Shown here: positions 1-8,480 of the stretch, in pieces
Layout: each line of letters opens with the position of its first letter
Position numbering within the stretch: the first letter of the stretch is position 1
NCBI GenBank assembly: GCA_937890745.1
Contig: CALADH010000045.1
Span: 1 to 61,680 of the forward strand
Direction of reading: 5' to 3'
Length of the DNA stretch: 61,680 nucleotides
Source: Scybalocola_A sp900557175
GTDB taxonomy: Bacteria; Bacillota; Clostridia; Lachnospirales; Lachnospiraceae
Notes under the pieces: model-generated
What the model saw: the letters and a program-made list of their open reading frames with translations, nothing else
Database searches by the model: none
Told to the model about the DNA's origin: nothing
Made by a program: the position numbers and the translations under genes

Positions 1-807
1 ATATATCAAAATCCTTGAGAATAGGGTGTCAACTTTTATGATACAACACCAATACCTTGAATTTTCAAGTACAACTTCTGTACCGTCCTCAAAATGTGCG
101 ATAATATTACAGACATCGTCTGAAGTCACTTTTGTCATGACTCCCGATACTTCATCCTTTCTGTATGGCACAAAAATCGAAGCATCGGCAAACACATCTT
201 TAATTTCAGTACACTGATGGTTCAAAAGATACAAAGCCATATCCAGCGTATGACTGGCCAAATCTCCGAGAACACCGCTTCCGGCCTTTTCTTCTAAATG
301 ACGCCATTCAAGCGGATGATCGACCGGAGCCATTCTGTCCGCATAAAATCTGCCTCTGTAATGATAAATGCGCCCCAGACTTCCGTCATCAATCATTTTT
401 TTAATCATTGCCATTGCCGGTATACGACGATACGTAAATCCTGTCATATTCACGACATTATTTTTCTCACAGGCCGCAGCCATCATCTCCACCTCATCCG
501 AATTTAATCCGAGAGGTTTTTCACATAAAAGATTCATACCTTTTTCTGCTGCATATACTGTAATTTCTTTATGAGTATCATTGCTTGTACACACCGACAC
601 CATATCCACGCCGCTTGAATCAATCAGTTCTTTGTACGATGTGTACTGCCGCACACTGCCAAGTTCCATATCTTCTGCATACTTCTTCATCTTTTTTTCA
701 TCTATATCGCATATTGCCCAAATCTGACAATCTGCCATACATTCTTTGATTGTTTCTGCATGATATCGGGCAATAAGCCCCGTTCCTATGATTCCTATTT
801 TCACCAT
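1..807 (-). CDS. Gfo/Idh/MocA-family oxidoreductase, 3' end cut by window edge
   Basis: The frame runs open from an ATG at 807 to base 1 without a stop (269 codons), so the C-terminus is missing. The start at 807 is preferred to the ATG at 813 because AGAGGA lies about 8 bases upstream of it. The N-terminus MVKIGIIGTGLIARYH is a Rossmann NAD(P)-binding motif, and CEKPLG is the hallmark EKP motif with the catalytic-site lysine. Up to about residue 245 (LENSRY) it reads as a normal family member; the last ~20 codons do not look like the expected GYDQR-type continuation. It follows the sugar ABC transporter genes on the same strand (25-base gap) and is probably cotranscribed. Family members are sugar or polyol dehydrogenases or NAD-dependent glycosidases; the substrate cannot be read from sequence. 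Confidence 0.85.
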   Translation of the reverse strand, partial: MVKIGIIGTGLIARYHAETIKECMADCQIWAICDIDEKKMKKYAEDMELGSVRQYTSYKELIDSSGVDMVSVCTSNDTHKEITVYAAEKGMNLLCEKPLGLNSDEVEMMAAACEKNNVVNMTGFTYRRIPAMAMIKKMIDDGSLGRIYHYRGRFYADRMAPVDHPLEWRHLEEKAGSGVLGDLASHTLDMALYLLNHQCTEIKDVFADASIFVPYRKDEVSGVMTKVTSDDVCNIIAHFEDGTEVVLENSRYWCCIIKVDTLFSRILIY

Positions 808-832
808 AGCCATTCCTCTTTTAAAAGATACA

Positions 833-1666
833 TCAGCCTTTAACCGCGCCTGATGTAAGACCTGCCACAATCTTTTTCTGACATATTAAAACAACGATAA
901 CAATCGGTACTGTTGCAACAACTGAAGCTGCCGCCATGTCACCCCACGGTACTGTAAACTGCCCCGGGAACAATGAAATCGCCACCGGAACTGTTCTCAT
1001 AGAATCCTTTGTCACGAGAATCAAAGCAAACATAAATTCATTCCATGCCGTAATAAAAGCAATAATTGCTGTCGTAAAGACACCCGGTGCCGCCAAAGGC
1101 AAAATCACCTTTATAACCGATTGAAATCTGCTGCAGCCGTCAATCTGGGCGGCTTCCTCAAGATCATACGGCAATGTTTTTATAAATGCGATCAGCGTCC
1201 ATATCGCCATCGGCAATGTAATAATCACACTCGGTATGATCAAACCGGCATATGTATTAATAATGTGCATTTTCCTAAAGATTTCAAACATCGGTGTAAC
1301 AATTGCGATAATCGGGAACATATTTGAAATAAGAATAAAATTCTGCCAAAACTTCTTAAATTTAAAATTAATTCTCGAAAAAGCATAGGCCGCCGGAAAC
1401 GCCACGATAATCGTTACAACCATGGCGCCAAGCGCTACGATCACACTGTTTTTCAAATACATCAACAGATTATGTCCAACAAAAGCATTTTCATAAAAAT
1501 CAAGTGAAAATCTTGACGGCCACAATTCCGTCGGCATAAGACTGATATCCGCAGGATCTTTAATGGATGTTACAATCAGCCAGTAAAATGGGAAAATCAC
1601 AAGAACAAGAAACAAAATCAGTCCAAGCGTTCCCATAATTTTTGCGGGTAAACTTTTCTTTTTCAT
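833..1666 (-). CDS. carbohydrate ABC transporter permease (MalG type)
   Basis: This 277-residue inner-membrane protein has about six membrane segments, starting with a hydrophobic helix at residues 10-33. The cytoplasmic EAA loop that contacts the ATPase is visible as EEAAQIDGCSRFQSVIKVILP. Size and motif match MalG-like permeases of the CUT1 family. The ATG at 1666 has AAGGAGGG eight bases upstream. It lies 14 bases after the MalF-like gene and with the binding protein forms one importer. No ATPase gene is in the window, so the transporter probably shares an MsmK/UgpC-type ATPase encoded elsewhere, which is common in Firmicutes. Confidence 0.93.
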   Translation of the reverse strand: MKKKSLPAKIMGTLGLILFLVLVIFPFYWLIVTSIKDPADISLMPTELWPSRFSLDFYENAFVGHNLLMYLKNSVIVALGAMVVTIIVAFPAAYAFSRINFKFKKFWQNFILISNMFPIIAIVTPMFEIFRKMHIINTYAGLIIPSVIITLPMAIWTLIAFIKTLPYDLEEAAQIDGCSRFQSVIKVILPLAAPGVFTTAIIAFITAWNEFMFALILVTKDSMRTVPVAISLFPGQFTVPWGDMAAASVVATVPIVIVVLICQKKIVAGLTSGAVKG

Positions 1667-1680
1667 TGCTATTTCCCTCC

Positions 1681-2577
1681 TTAATCATCTGTTTTTAGAA
1701 CTTTAATGTAAATAATACTGATAATAAGAATCAAAATTGTAATTACTGTTGACAATGCAGAACCGAGGCCAAAATTCATGTCACCAAACAAATATTTATA
1801 GGCCTGATATAAAAGCGTAGCCGTCGAGTTTGCGGGACCACCGCCGGTAATACCGAAAATAATATCAAATATACGGATAGCGCCCATTGTTCTGAACAAA
1901 AGAACAATCAAAAGGATACCCTTTAAATTCGGCAGTGTAATTCTGAAAAACTGCTGTACCTTTGTCGCCCCGTCAACAGAAGCCGACTCATAAAGATCGG
2001 ACGGTATTGTCTGTAATCCGGCAAGGATCATTAATGATATGTACGGAAACTGCTTCCATGTATCTGCCAGCACAACAACAAACATCGCCCACCCGCTGCT
2101 TGTCAGAAATGATACCGGATCGTCTGTAATATGAAATGTCTGTAAAATTGAATTAATCACACCGAGCTGATCATTAAACATAAACGAAAACATATACGCT
2201 ATAATGATACCCGGAATAGCCCACGGTATAAGGACTGATGTTCTAATAAGCCCGATACATCTTTTTGCACTATTCATCAAAAGTGCTCCGGCAAAGCCTA
2301 CAATAAGCTGCAATATCATCGAAAGCACGGCAAACACTGCCGTATTTGCAAGTATTTCAAGAAACGTAGAGCTCGTAAACAACGTAATATAATTTTCAAA
2401 ACCGACAAAATGTGTATTCATCGGATCTGTGAGTACCTTATACTGGAAACTGTAAGACACTGTAATAACAATCGGAACGATACCAATCAGCGTCAGTAAT
2501 ATCATCGAAGGTGCGATAAGTCCGTATCCGATCACATTATCCCGCTGCACTTTATTCATTCTTTTCTTTCTGCCCAT
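1681..2577 (-). CDS. carbohydrate ABC transporter permease (MalF type)
   Basis: This 298-residue permease has about six membrane segments and a conserved EAA loop (YESASVDGATKVQQFFRITLP). The periplasm-facing loop after the first helix is short, as in CUT1 sugar permeases of Gram-positive bacteria. It pairs with the MalG-type permease downstream and the lipoprotein upstream. The ATG at 2577 follows GGTGAAAGAAG. Substrate specificity comes from the binding protein; position next to the transketolase/transaldolase operon suggests an unusual sugar or its glycoside. Confidence 0.93.
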   Translation of the reverse strand: MGRKKRMNKVQRDNVIGYGLIAPSMILLTLIGIVPIVITVSYSFQYKVLTDPMNTHFVGFENYITLFTSSTFLEILANTAVFAVLSMILQLIVGFAGALLMNSAKRCIGLIRTSVLIPWAIPGIIIAYMFSFMFNDQLGVINSILQTFHITDDPVSFLTSSGWAMFVVVLADTWKQFPYISLMILAGLQTIPSDLYESASVDGATKVQQFFRITLPNLKGILLIVLLFRTMGAIRIFDIIFGITGGGPANSTATLLYQAYKYLFGDMNFGLGSALSTVITILILIISIIYIKVLKTDD

Positions 2578-2665
2578 CTTCTTTCACCGCCATCTCTTAT
2601 AAGTTCGGCCAGTCATTATGAATAACAACCGGCCGTAACGCTACTTCCATTTATGAATCATTGTT

Positions 2666-3958
2666 CTACTTCATTTTTTCTAAAGCCGCATTAAGTTCCG
2701 TATCCATCTGCGCCATTGCATCTGCATATTCCATCTCACCTGTCAGAGCCTTATGGAAATACAACTGGAAAATAGAAGAAATCGTTGAGTAGTCACGCAC
2801 CTGAGGTCTAGGTTTTGCTGCATCTGCTGCCGGCTTAATATCTTTAAGGAACGGCAGTGCCTCTAAAACTTCTGCATCGTCATAAACTGATGCATTTGTA
2901 GGGAATGTGCCTCTTACTGTTGTTGAAATCTTCTGAGCTTCAAAACTTGACATGAACTCTGCAAATAAAATTGAAGCCTCTTTATTCTCTGTATTTGCAT
3001 TAATTGCATAGTTCCAGCCGCCAAGTGTTCCTGATGATTCAGAGCCGTCAGGACCTACCGGAAGCGGTGCTACACCGACGTTGCCTTTAACCTTGCTCGT
3101 GTCTGCCTGTGCACTCTGATAAGCATATGTCCAGTTTCTCATAAAAAGCGCTTTGCCTTCCTCAAAAATTGCCTTTGTATCATCTGGCTTTGAAGCGAGT
3201 ACGCTCTCAGGTGAAATACCATCCTCAATAAGCTTGTTGACAAATTCAAGTGATGCTATTGTATTTTCATTATTCATTGCAAATTTTCCGTCAGTTAAAT
3301 CAGAACCGCCGTTCTGTTTGATAAACTCAAGCATGTTACAGGAAGTCGGTTCTCCTTGGAACATTTGGAATACATAACCGTAATCAACATCCTTTCCAAC
3401 ATGTTCATTACTCATCTGCACAAGTTCGTCCCACGTTGTCGGCGCTTTATCAACAAGATCTGTTCTATAATAAAGAAGACCGACATCTGTATAGTTCGGA
3501 TAAGCATAAGCTTTATCATTGTAATAGCATGTGGATAATGGACCTGCCAAATATTCATCTTTCTTTGCTTCAAGATTTTCTGTAACATCTAAGAGCCAGC
3601 CTGCAGCTGCAAACTGTGAAACCCATATGATATCACATTCAAACACATCAGGTTCACTGTCGCCCGCCGCCAGTGATGTCATCAAAGATTTCTTTACATC
3701 ATCACTGTTTCCCGGCAATACTTGTTTTTCAACTTCAATATTCGGATATTTTTCATTAAAAGCCTTGATCATCTCATCGACGCCGCCTGTTGTATCATTA
3801 CCTGATACAAAAACAACCTTTCCGCTCACGTCCTCAGGATTTTTTACTTCTCCGGCACTGCCGTTATCAGCCGGTGTATCGCTGCCGCCTCCGCACCCGA
3901 CAACAGTCCCCATAATCATTGCTACTGACAAAAACAATGCCATTGTCTTCTTTTTCAT
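2666..3958 (-). CDS. extracellular sugar-binding lipoprotein of ABC transporter
   Basis: This 430-residue protein begins with a lipoprotein signal peptide ending in the lipobox VVGC, with the lipidated cysteine at residue 22, then a Gly/Ser/Asp linker. The rest matches family 1 solute-binding proteins (DVSGKVVFVSGN start, NWTYAYQSA core, GGWNYAINANTENKEASILFAEFM segment). It captures sugars outside the cell for the two permeases that follow. AAGGAGG sits eight bases before the ATG. It is the first gene of its transcript, read from a consensus promoter at 4038-4066, so transport can be controlled separately from the catabolic operon. Confidence 0.95.
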   Translation of the reverse strand: MKKKTMALFLSVAMIMGTVVGCGGGSDTPADNGSAGEVKNPEDVSGKVVFVSGNDTTGGVDEMIKAFNEKYPNIEVEKQVLPGNSDDVKKSLMTSLAAGDSEPDVFECDIIWVSQFAAAGWLLDVTENLEAKKDEYLAGPLSTCYYNDKAYAYPNYTDVGLLYYRTDLVDKAPTTWDELVQMSNEHVGKDVDYGYVFQMFQGEPTSCNMLEFIKQNGGSDLTDGKFAMNNENTIASLEFVNKLIEDGISPESVLASKPDDTKAIFEEGKALFMRNWTYAYQSAQADTSKVKGNVGVAPLPVGPDGSESSGTLGGWNYAINANTENKEASILFAEFMSSFEAQKISTTVRGTFPTNASVYDDAEVLEALPFLKDIKPAADAAKPRPQVRDYSTISSIFQLYFHKALTGEMEYADAMAQMDTELNAALEKMK

Positions 3959-4010
3959 TGAAATTCCTCCTTTTAATTAAAGTTCTTAACCAACATTCTT
4001 TTCGAGTTTT

Positions 4011-4024
4011 TTCACTTATGTGAA
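4011..4024. promoter_or_regulatory. candidate operator dyad in the leader of the sugar ABC operon
   Basis: TTCAC-TTAT-GTGAA is a perfect 5-bp inverted repeat with a 4-base spacer. It lies about 7-20 bases downstream of the predicted transcription start of the binding-protein gene, a typical repressor position. The cognate regulator is unknown. Confidence 0.4.
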
Positions 4025-4037
4025 TTTGTATGTTTTT

Positions 4038-4066
4038 ATTATATATATTACTCATTCGTTTGTCAA
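4038..4066 (-). promoter_or_regulatory. sigma-A promoter of sugar ABC transporter operon
   Basis: TTGACA (4066-4061) is separated by exactly 17 bases from TATAAT (4043-4038) on the minus strand, a full match to both consensus hexamers. It gives a leader of about 70 bases before the binding-protein start. Confidence 0.88.
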
Positions 4067-4223
4067 TAGTTACCACCAATTTTTATTTAAAACTTTTAAC
4101 TAATTGTTCTTTTGACACCTTTTAAATTAATCATTTAAGCTTTTATAGTTTTTTCATTCGTCCAAGAATTTTCTGATCAGCCATCATATTCCAAATTTCA
4201 GCTCGGCCTTTCTCTTTAACCCC

Positions 4224-4263
4224 AAAAAAGGAGACTTCGCCCGAAGGTAAAGTCTCCTTTTTT
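4224..4263 (-). terminator. rho-independent terminator after the catabolic operon
   Basis: A perfect 14-bp inverted repeat (AAAAAAGGAGACTT and its complement) with a 12-base loop is flanked by A/T runs. It lies just after the DMT-transporter stop at 4271 and could also work on the opposite strand. It separates the catabolic operon from the ABC transporter promoter. Confidence 0.85.
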
Positions 4264-4270
4264 TGCCGCC

Positions 4271-5215
4271 CTACTGTCCGGCCATAACATTCTCACCATT
4301 TTCACTTTTCTTTTTCTGCAGCATTAAGACACCGAAAGCGCCGAGAAGCACAACAGCCATGCCGATGTACTGATTTGCAGACATCGTCTGTCCGAACAGC
4401 ACAAAAGCAAGAATCGTTGAAACAATCGGCATGAGCAGCAGAAATACTTTGACGATCCACACCGGAAAGCGGCGCAGGTCATAATAATAAACAAGATAAA
4501 TTCCCGTCTGTCCCAGTCCTGCAAGGAGCGCTGCCAAAAGCAGTCCGCTGTCTTTTGAAAGCTTTCCGAGCAGCCCGAGATCACCGTGGATCACCGCAGC
4601 TGCCGTAAAAAAGATCATCGTTACAAAATTATTATAAAATGCGATGACATTATCTTTTGCCGGATTATTTTTATCAAGCTGGACACTTTTAATGACAAAG
4701 GCATTGATAGATACAAACAGAGCGCTCAATATGAAAAATATCGTTCCGGCATTACCGATGGAAAAGTTTGTAAAATCTACACCCATCACTAAAAATACGC
4801 CAAAAAGCATCACGAAGACACATGCCCAGTCTGCCGCCTTGAATTTTGTCTTATATATGAATATAGATATAAGATTGACAAAAATAATATCGCATTTTAA
4901 AAGCGCTGTTCCGCTGCCTGCCGGTGAGAGGCTTAAGCCTATAAACGCCGTCAGATCAAGCAGGAAACCGAGTACGCCGATGAGCAGAAGCCGCCCTAAT
5001 ATACCTTTGACTTTCAAAAGCAGCTTAAGCTCATCTTTTTTAAACATGATGATTGTCAGCAGGATCATTGTGATAAATCTTATAATAATTCCGGTGGGAA
5101 ACTGGGACATTTTCCCAGGCTCGGCCATTCTCACGACCGTCTGCTGGCTCGCCACATAATAGCTGCCCCATATGACGGCAATGAGAATGAGCGGCGCCAT
5201 CTGCTTCGGTTTCAT
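4271..5215 (-). CDS. DMT-superfamily (EamA) transporter, putative metabolite exporter
   Basis: This ~314-residue integral membrane protein has about ten hydrophobic helices in two repeated EamA halves (first half IWGSYYVASQQ, second half GLGQTGIYLVYYYDLRRFPVW). The ATG at 5215 is chosen because AAGGTGG lies about seven bases upstream; the in-frame GTG at 5227 sits inside that ribosome binding site. It is the last gene of the catabolic operon, 13 bases after the larger transaldolase. DMT transporters usually export small metabolites. In an operon that ends in a reductase, the natural guess is export of the reduced end product (isethionate or dihydroxypropanesulfonate if the sulfoglycolysis reading is right). 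That role is inference. Confidence 0.88.
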   Translation of the reverse strand: MKPKQMAPLILIAVIWGSYYVASQQTVVRMAEPGKMSQFPTGIIIRFITMILLTIIMFKKDELKLLLKVKGILGRLLLIGVLGFLLDLTAFIGLSLSPAGSGTALLKCDIIFVNLISIFIYKTKFKAADWACVFVMLFGVFLVMGVDFTNFSIGNAGTIFFILSALFVSINAFVIKSVQLDKNNPAKDNVIAFYNNFVTMIFFTAAAVIHGDLGLLGKLSKDSGLLLAALLAGLGQTGIYLVYYYDLRRFPVWIVKVFLLLMPIVSTILAFVLFGQTMSANQYIGMAVVLLGAFGVLMLQKKKSENGENVMAGQ

Positions 5216-5228
5216 AAACACTCCCACC

Positions 5229-6293
5229 TTAAATCATATATGTTCTTATAAGTCTGCACAGATCGTCATAACCTGCGATAAAGCCGGCTAATGTATCTTT
5301 AAAGCCGCCGTAATTTACAAAGTCTTCAGGCGTCATAGCATCAGCGTCAAAGGATTTATGAAATTCCGGTATTTTGTTAAGCTCATTCATTATGTGCTCC
5401 GGCACTGCATCGTCCATTCTTGACACAACATCTATATCGCTTGCATTAAGGCGTTTATGCCAGCTGTAATTGATTGTCTGCGCCAGATCGCCGCCGATAA
5501 GCTGCGACCAATGGTAATGGTTTCTGTTAGCCGCAGACAAAAGACGCGTTGTATAGCCTCGTTCCTTATAAATTCTGTAAGCCTCTTTGATAACGGCAAC
5601 GCCGCCCCATTCAAGGCATTCAGGATCGACAACCTGTCCCGTCTGGGATACAGATTTCTTTAACCAGTCATCTGTACGCCCGATCATCAATGTACATACA
5701 GGTCCCATTGTATCGACAGGCAGCCCCTCTGCCTTTCTTCTGTTTAAACCGCGCTCAACAGCTTCTGCAACAGCGACAGCCTGAGCAACTGTAAAGGATA
5801 TCGTCGCATTGATGCTCGCGCCGCGGTATGTCACTTCTTCCATCGCCGCGATTCCTGCCGCAGACGCCGGCATTTTAATCATCATATTTTTGCCGAGGCT
5901 GTTTAAATGCATCGCCTGCTCAACCATTTTTTCCGTACTTCTGTAAAACTTGGCGTTTGTCTGAATAGACAGACGGCCTTTTTTGCCGTTGAATTTCTCA
6001 TAAACCGGCAGAAGCTTTTTCGAGCGCAGCGCGCCGACCTCGTCAATCAATGCCCACACAATCTCATCTTCCGTCGCTGTCGGCATTTCTTTGATAAGCC
6101 CTTTGATCCTCGGCTCCCACACGTCCATTTCCTGCTTAATGACATTTCCGACAATGATCGGATTGCTTGTCGCGCCGACAATACCTCTCTCAAGCCCGTA
6201 ATCCAGTTCTTCCTCACCACAGGAATCCATCCATATATCTGTCATCGGAAACTTTACCGCACATTCATGTAATTTACCCAAAAATTCACTCAT
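5229..6293 (-). CDS. transaldolase family protein (long form, 354 aa)
   Basis: The protein carries class I transaldolase signatures: ATSNPIIV at residues 41-48, the Schiff-base lysine context NMMIKMPAS with Lys140, and INATISFTVAQ at 161-171. Transaldolases move a dihydroxyacetone unit between sugar phosphates. The ATG at 6293 has GGAGG eight bases upstream; an upstream extension would overlap the neighbouring gene and has no ribosome binding site. It lies 19 bases after a second, shorter transaldolase of a different subfamily. Having both in one sugar operon suggests different donors or acceptors, one perhaps a non-standard ketose such as 6-deoxy-6-sulfofructose. Family is sure, substrate is not. 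Confidence 0.88.
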   Translation of the reverse strand: MSEFLGKLHECAVKFPMTDIWMDSCGEEELDYGLERGIVGATSNPIIVGNVIKQEMDVWEPRIKGLIKEMPTATEDEIVWALIDEVGALRSKKLLPVYEKFNGKKGRLSIQTNAKFYRSTEKMVEQAMHLNSLGKNMMIKMPASAAGIAAMEEVTYRGASINATISFTVAQAVAVAEAVERGLNRRKAEGLPVDTMGPVCTLMIGRTDDWLKKSVSQTGQVVDPECLEWGGVAVIKEAYRIYKERGYTTRLLSAANRNHYHWSQLIGGDLAQTINYSWHKRLNASDIDVVSRMDDAVPEHIMNELNKIPEFHKSFDADAMTPEDFVNYGGFKDTLAGFIAGYDDLCRLIRTYMI

Positions 6294-6312
6294 GACCTTT
6301 TCCTCCCATCTG

Positions 6313-6990
6313 TCATTCTTTCGCCGTGCCGTCCCATGCATTTCTGAAAACGCCGAGACCGTAAGTTGTAAACGGGTGCTCGAAGCTGTCTTTGTAAACC
6401 TGAAGCCCCGCTGTCACAATATCTGCGCCCATTGCCGCAAAATCGCCAATCTGACGGCCATTTCTCACAGCTGCCACGATGATTTCCGTCTCATAACCGT
6501 AATTTCTGTAAATATCGATAATATCTGCGATATAGTCTGAGCTGTCACCGCTGTTTTCTTTCCAGCCGACGAAAGGCGACACAAATTTTGCCCCCAGCTT
6601 TGCGGCCGGGATCGCCTGTGACGGTGAAAATACAAGCGTCACATTTGTGCGGATACCCATTGCCTCAAGCTTTCTCGCCGCGATGAGTCCCTGCTCACAG
6701 CAAGGAATCTTAATAACGTAGTTCGGGGAATAAGATGCTACTTCTTTAGCTGCCGCAACGATATCTTCCCATTTGTCAAGATGCGGATTTATTTCAAAAG
6801 ATACAGGGAATTTATCAATGCCCTCAAGACCTTCTTCCTTAATCCATGCCGCCACATCTTTGACAACCTGCATAAAAGGCTTGCCGCTCAATTTAATATG
6901 CTTCGGGTTTGTTGTCACGCCGTCAATCCCGTAATTTTCATACGCATATTTAATTTCGTCCAATTTTGCACTGTCTAAAAAGTATTTCAT
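6313..6990 (-). CDS. transaldolase / fructose-6-phosphate aldolase family protein (short form, 225 aa)
   Basis: At 225 residues it matches the compact TalC/FSA subfamily. Visible are VTTNP (25-29), the Schiff-base lysine in VIKIPC (Lys94) and TNVTLVFSPSQA. The canonical GGR near the phosphate site is not obvious. The ATG at 6990 follows GGAGG by eight bases. It lies 17 bases after the RpiB-like gene in the operon. Possible jobs are sedoheptulose/fructose transaldolase activity to recycle xylulose-5-phosphate, or cleavage of a modified ketose. Confidence 0.88.
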   Translation of the reverse strand: MKYFLDSAKLDEIKYAYENYGIDGVTTNPKHIKLSGKPFMQVVKDVAAWIKEEGLEGIDKFPVSFEINPHLDKWEDIVAAAKEVASYSPNYVIKIPCCEQGLIAARKLEAMGIRTNVTLVFSPSQAIPAAKLGAKFVSPFVGWKENSGDSSDYIADIIDIYRNYGYETEIIVAAVRNGRQIGDFAAMGADIVTAGLQVYKDSFEHPFTTYGLGVFRNAWDGTAKE

Positions 6991-7007
6991 CACAAATTCC
7001 TCCTTCG

Positions 7008-7484
7008 TTACTTATAAAGTTCCTTCTCAATATCACCGATCGCCGCGAACGCATTTTTGAGATTCACCGCACGCCAGTCTTCCACACTCTCCGTAAATTC
7101 TGTTGTGAGGAAAATATCCGCCATAGCACAGCCCGCCTCCTTGCCGATGAGCCAGCCTCCCATTGTGAGGACATTGGCATTATTAATAGCGCGGCAGTAT
7201 TTTGCCATCGCCGCCGTCTGGCAGACAGCCGCGTAAACGCCCGGATATTTATTTGCCACGATAGACATGCCCATACCGGTACCGCAGATTAAAATTCCTT
7301 TCTCATACTCGCCCTTTGATATTTTCTCTGCAAGCACAGGCGCTACCATAAAATAGCCTTTCGGCTGGTCAACATCTGTTGTGCCGCAGTCATCGACCTC
7401 ATAGCCTTTTTCTGTAAGATGTGCCTTAATAGCTTCCTTTAACTCAAACCCAGATTTGTCCGAACCAATAATAATCTTTTCCAT
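7008..7484 (-). CDS. RpiB/LacAB-family sugar isomerase, divergent active site
   Basis: This 158-residue protein has the RpiB fold signature ICGTGMGMSIVANK with the catalytic-base cysteine at position 67. RpiB enzymes interconvert aldoses and ketoses, normally 5-phosphates. Several hallmark residues differ: the SDHAG motif is SDKSG (His to Lys10), the ring-opening histidine of the HND motif is Ile100, and the arginine of GSR/GAR is Trp111. These changes argue against ordinary ribose-5-phosphate isomerase activity. In the sulfo-transketolase pathway an RpiB homolog (SqwI) isomerises 4-deoxy-4-sulfoerythrose, and this gene sits beside a split transketolase as expected for that role. The substrate assignment is inference. 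Confidence 0.88.
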   Translation of the reverse strand: MEKIIIGSDKSGFELKEAIKAHLTEKGYEVDDCGTTDVDQPKGYFMVAPVLAEKISKGEYEKGILICGTGMGMSIVANKYPGVYAAVCQTAAMAKYCRAINNANVLTMGGWLIGKEAGCAMADIFLTTEFTESVEDWRAVNLKNAFAAIGDIEKELYK

Positions 7485-7531
7485 AATATTTCTCCTCTAC
7501 TTTTTTCATGACAATCGCCTTCTTTGTTCCT

Positions 7532-8479
7532 CTACTTTTTCATGGCGATCGCCATCTTCGCTTCCTCAACAATATGCGCTGCTGTCAGGCCGTATTTTTC
7601 CATAAGGAAATCTGTCAGGCCGACCTCACCGAAATGGTCGTTGATACCGACGCGGCGTACAGGCACCGGATAAGTTTCGCTTAAGGCTTCGCTGACGGTA
7701 CTTCCGAGTCCGCCGATAACCGAATGATTTTCTGCCGTCACAACAGCACCTGTCTTTCTTGCACTTTCTGTCACCATCTCTGTATCTAAAGGCTTCACCG
7801 TATGAATGTTAATGACTTCGGCGTCGATACCCTCGCTCTTTAAGATTTCGGCCGCCTTAATGCTTTCCGCCACCATAATACCGGAACTAAAGATTGTCAC
7901 ATCGTGCCCCTCCTTAATGAGCGTGCCCTTTCCGAGTGTAAAGTCTTTGCTGTCATCAAAAACTTTCACTGCATTTCTTCTTAACAGACGGATATAGACA
8001 GGCCCCGGCGCCGAGACGATCTGCGGGAATATCTTTCTTAACTGGACCGAATCTACAGGCTCAAAAATCGTCATACCCGGAATATTTCTCATGATAGAAA
8101 CGTCTTCCATACTCATATGTGTGCCGCCGTTTAATTCTGCCGTCACGCCCGGATCGCTGCCCATCAGCTTTACATTAAGTCCCGCATAAGCAACGGATAA
8201 TGTGACCTGATCGCAGCATCTCCTCGTCGCAAAAGCCGTAAATGTATGGGTAAAAGGAATTTTTCCCATCGCCGACATTCCTGCTGCCACACCGACCATA
8301 TTTGCCTCGGCAATGCCCACATTAATAAGTCTGTCAGGATAAGCCTCTTTAAACCGTCCCGTACCTGCGGCCTTGCTTAAATCGGCTTCTAAAAGTACAA
8401 TACGTTCATCTTTTGCAGCCTGTTCAATCAAAAGATCCACATAGGTTTCACGAAGCCATCTGTCCTCTTTTTTAAGCAT
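7532..8479 (-). CDS. split transketolase, C-terminal subunit
   Basis: This 315-residue subunit contains the pyrimidine-binding and C-terminal domains of transketolase. The glutamate that activates thiamine diphosphate is in INVGIAEANMVGVAAG (Glu58), and the aromatic/His segment PFTHTFTAFATRRC follows. Its ATG at 8479 is one base after the stop of the N-terminal subunit (TGATATG), so the halves are translationally coupled. Together they transfer two-carbon ketol units between sugars. Split transketolases are widespread in anaerobes, so the split alone is not diagnostic; the surrounding operon suggests a dedicated, non-housekeeping copy. Confidence 0.93.
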   Translation of the reverse strand: MLKKEDRWLRETYVDLLIEQAAKDERIVLLEADLSKAAGTGRFKEAYPDRLINVGIAEANMVGVAAGMSAMGKIPFTHTFTAFATRRCCDQVTLSVAYAGLNVKLMGSDPGVTAELNGGTHMSMEDVSIMRNIPGMTIFEPVDSVQLRKIFPQIVSAPGPVYIRLLRRNAVKVFDDSKDFTLGKGTLIKEGHDVTIFSSGIMVAESIKAAEILKSEGIDAEVINIHTVKPLDTEMVTESARKTGAVVTAENHSVIGGLGSTVSEALSETYPVPVRRVGINDHFGEVGLTDFLMEKYGLTAAHIVEEAKMAIAMKK

Positions 8480-8480
8480 A

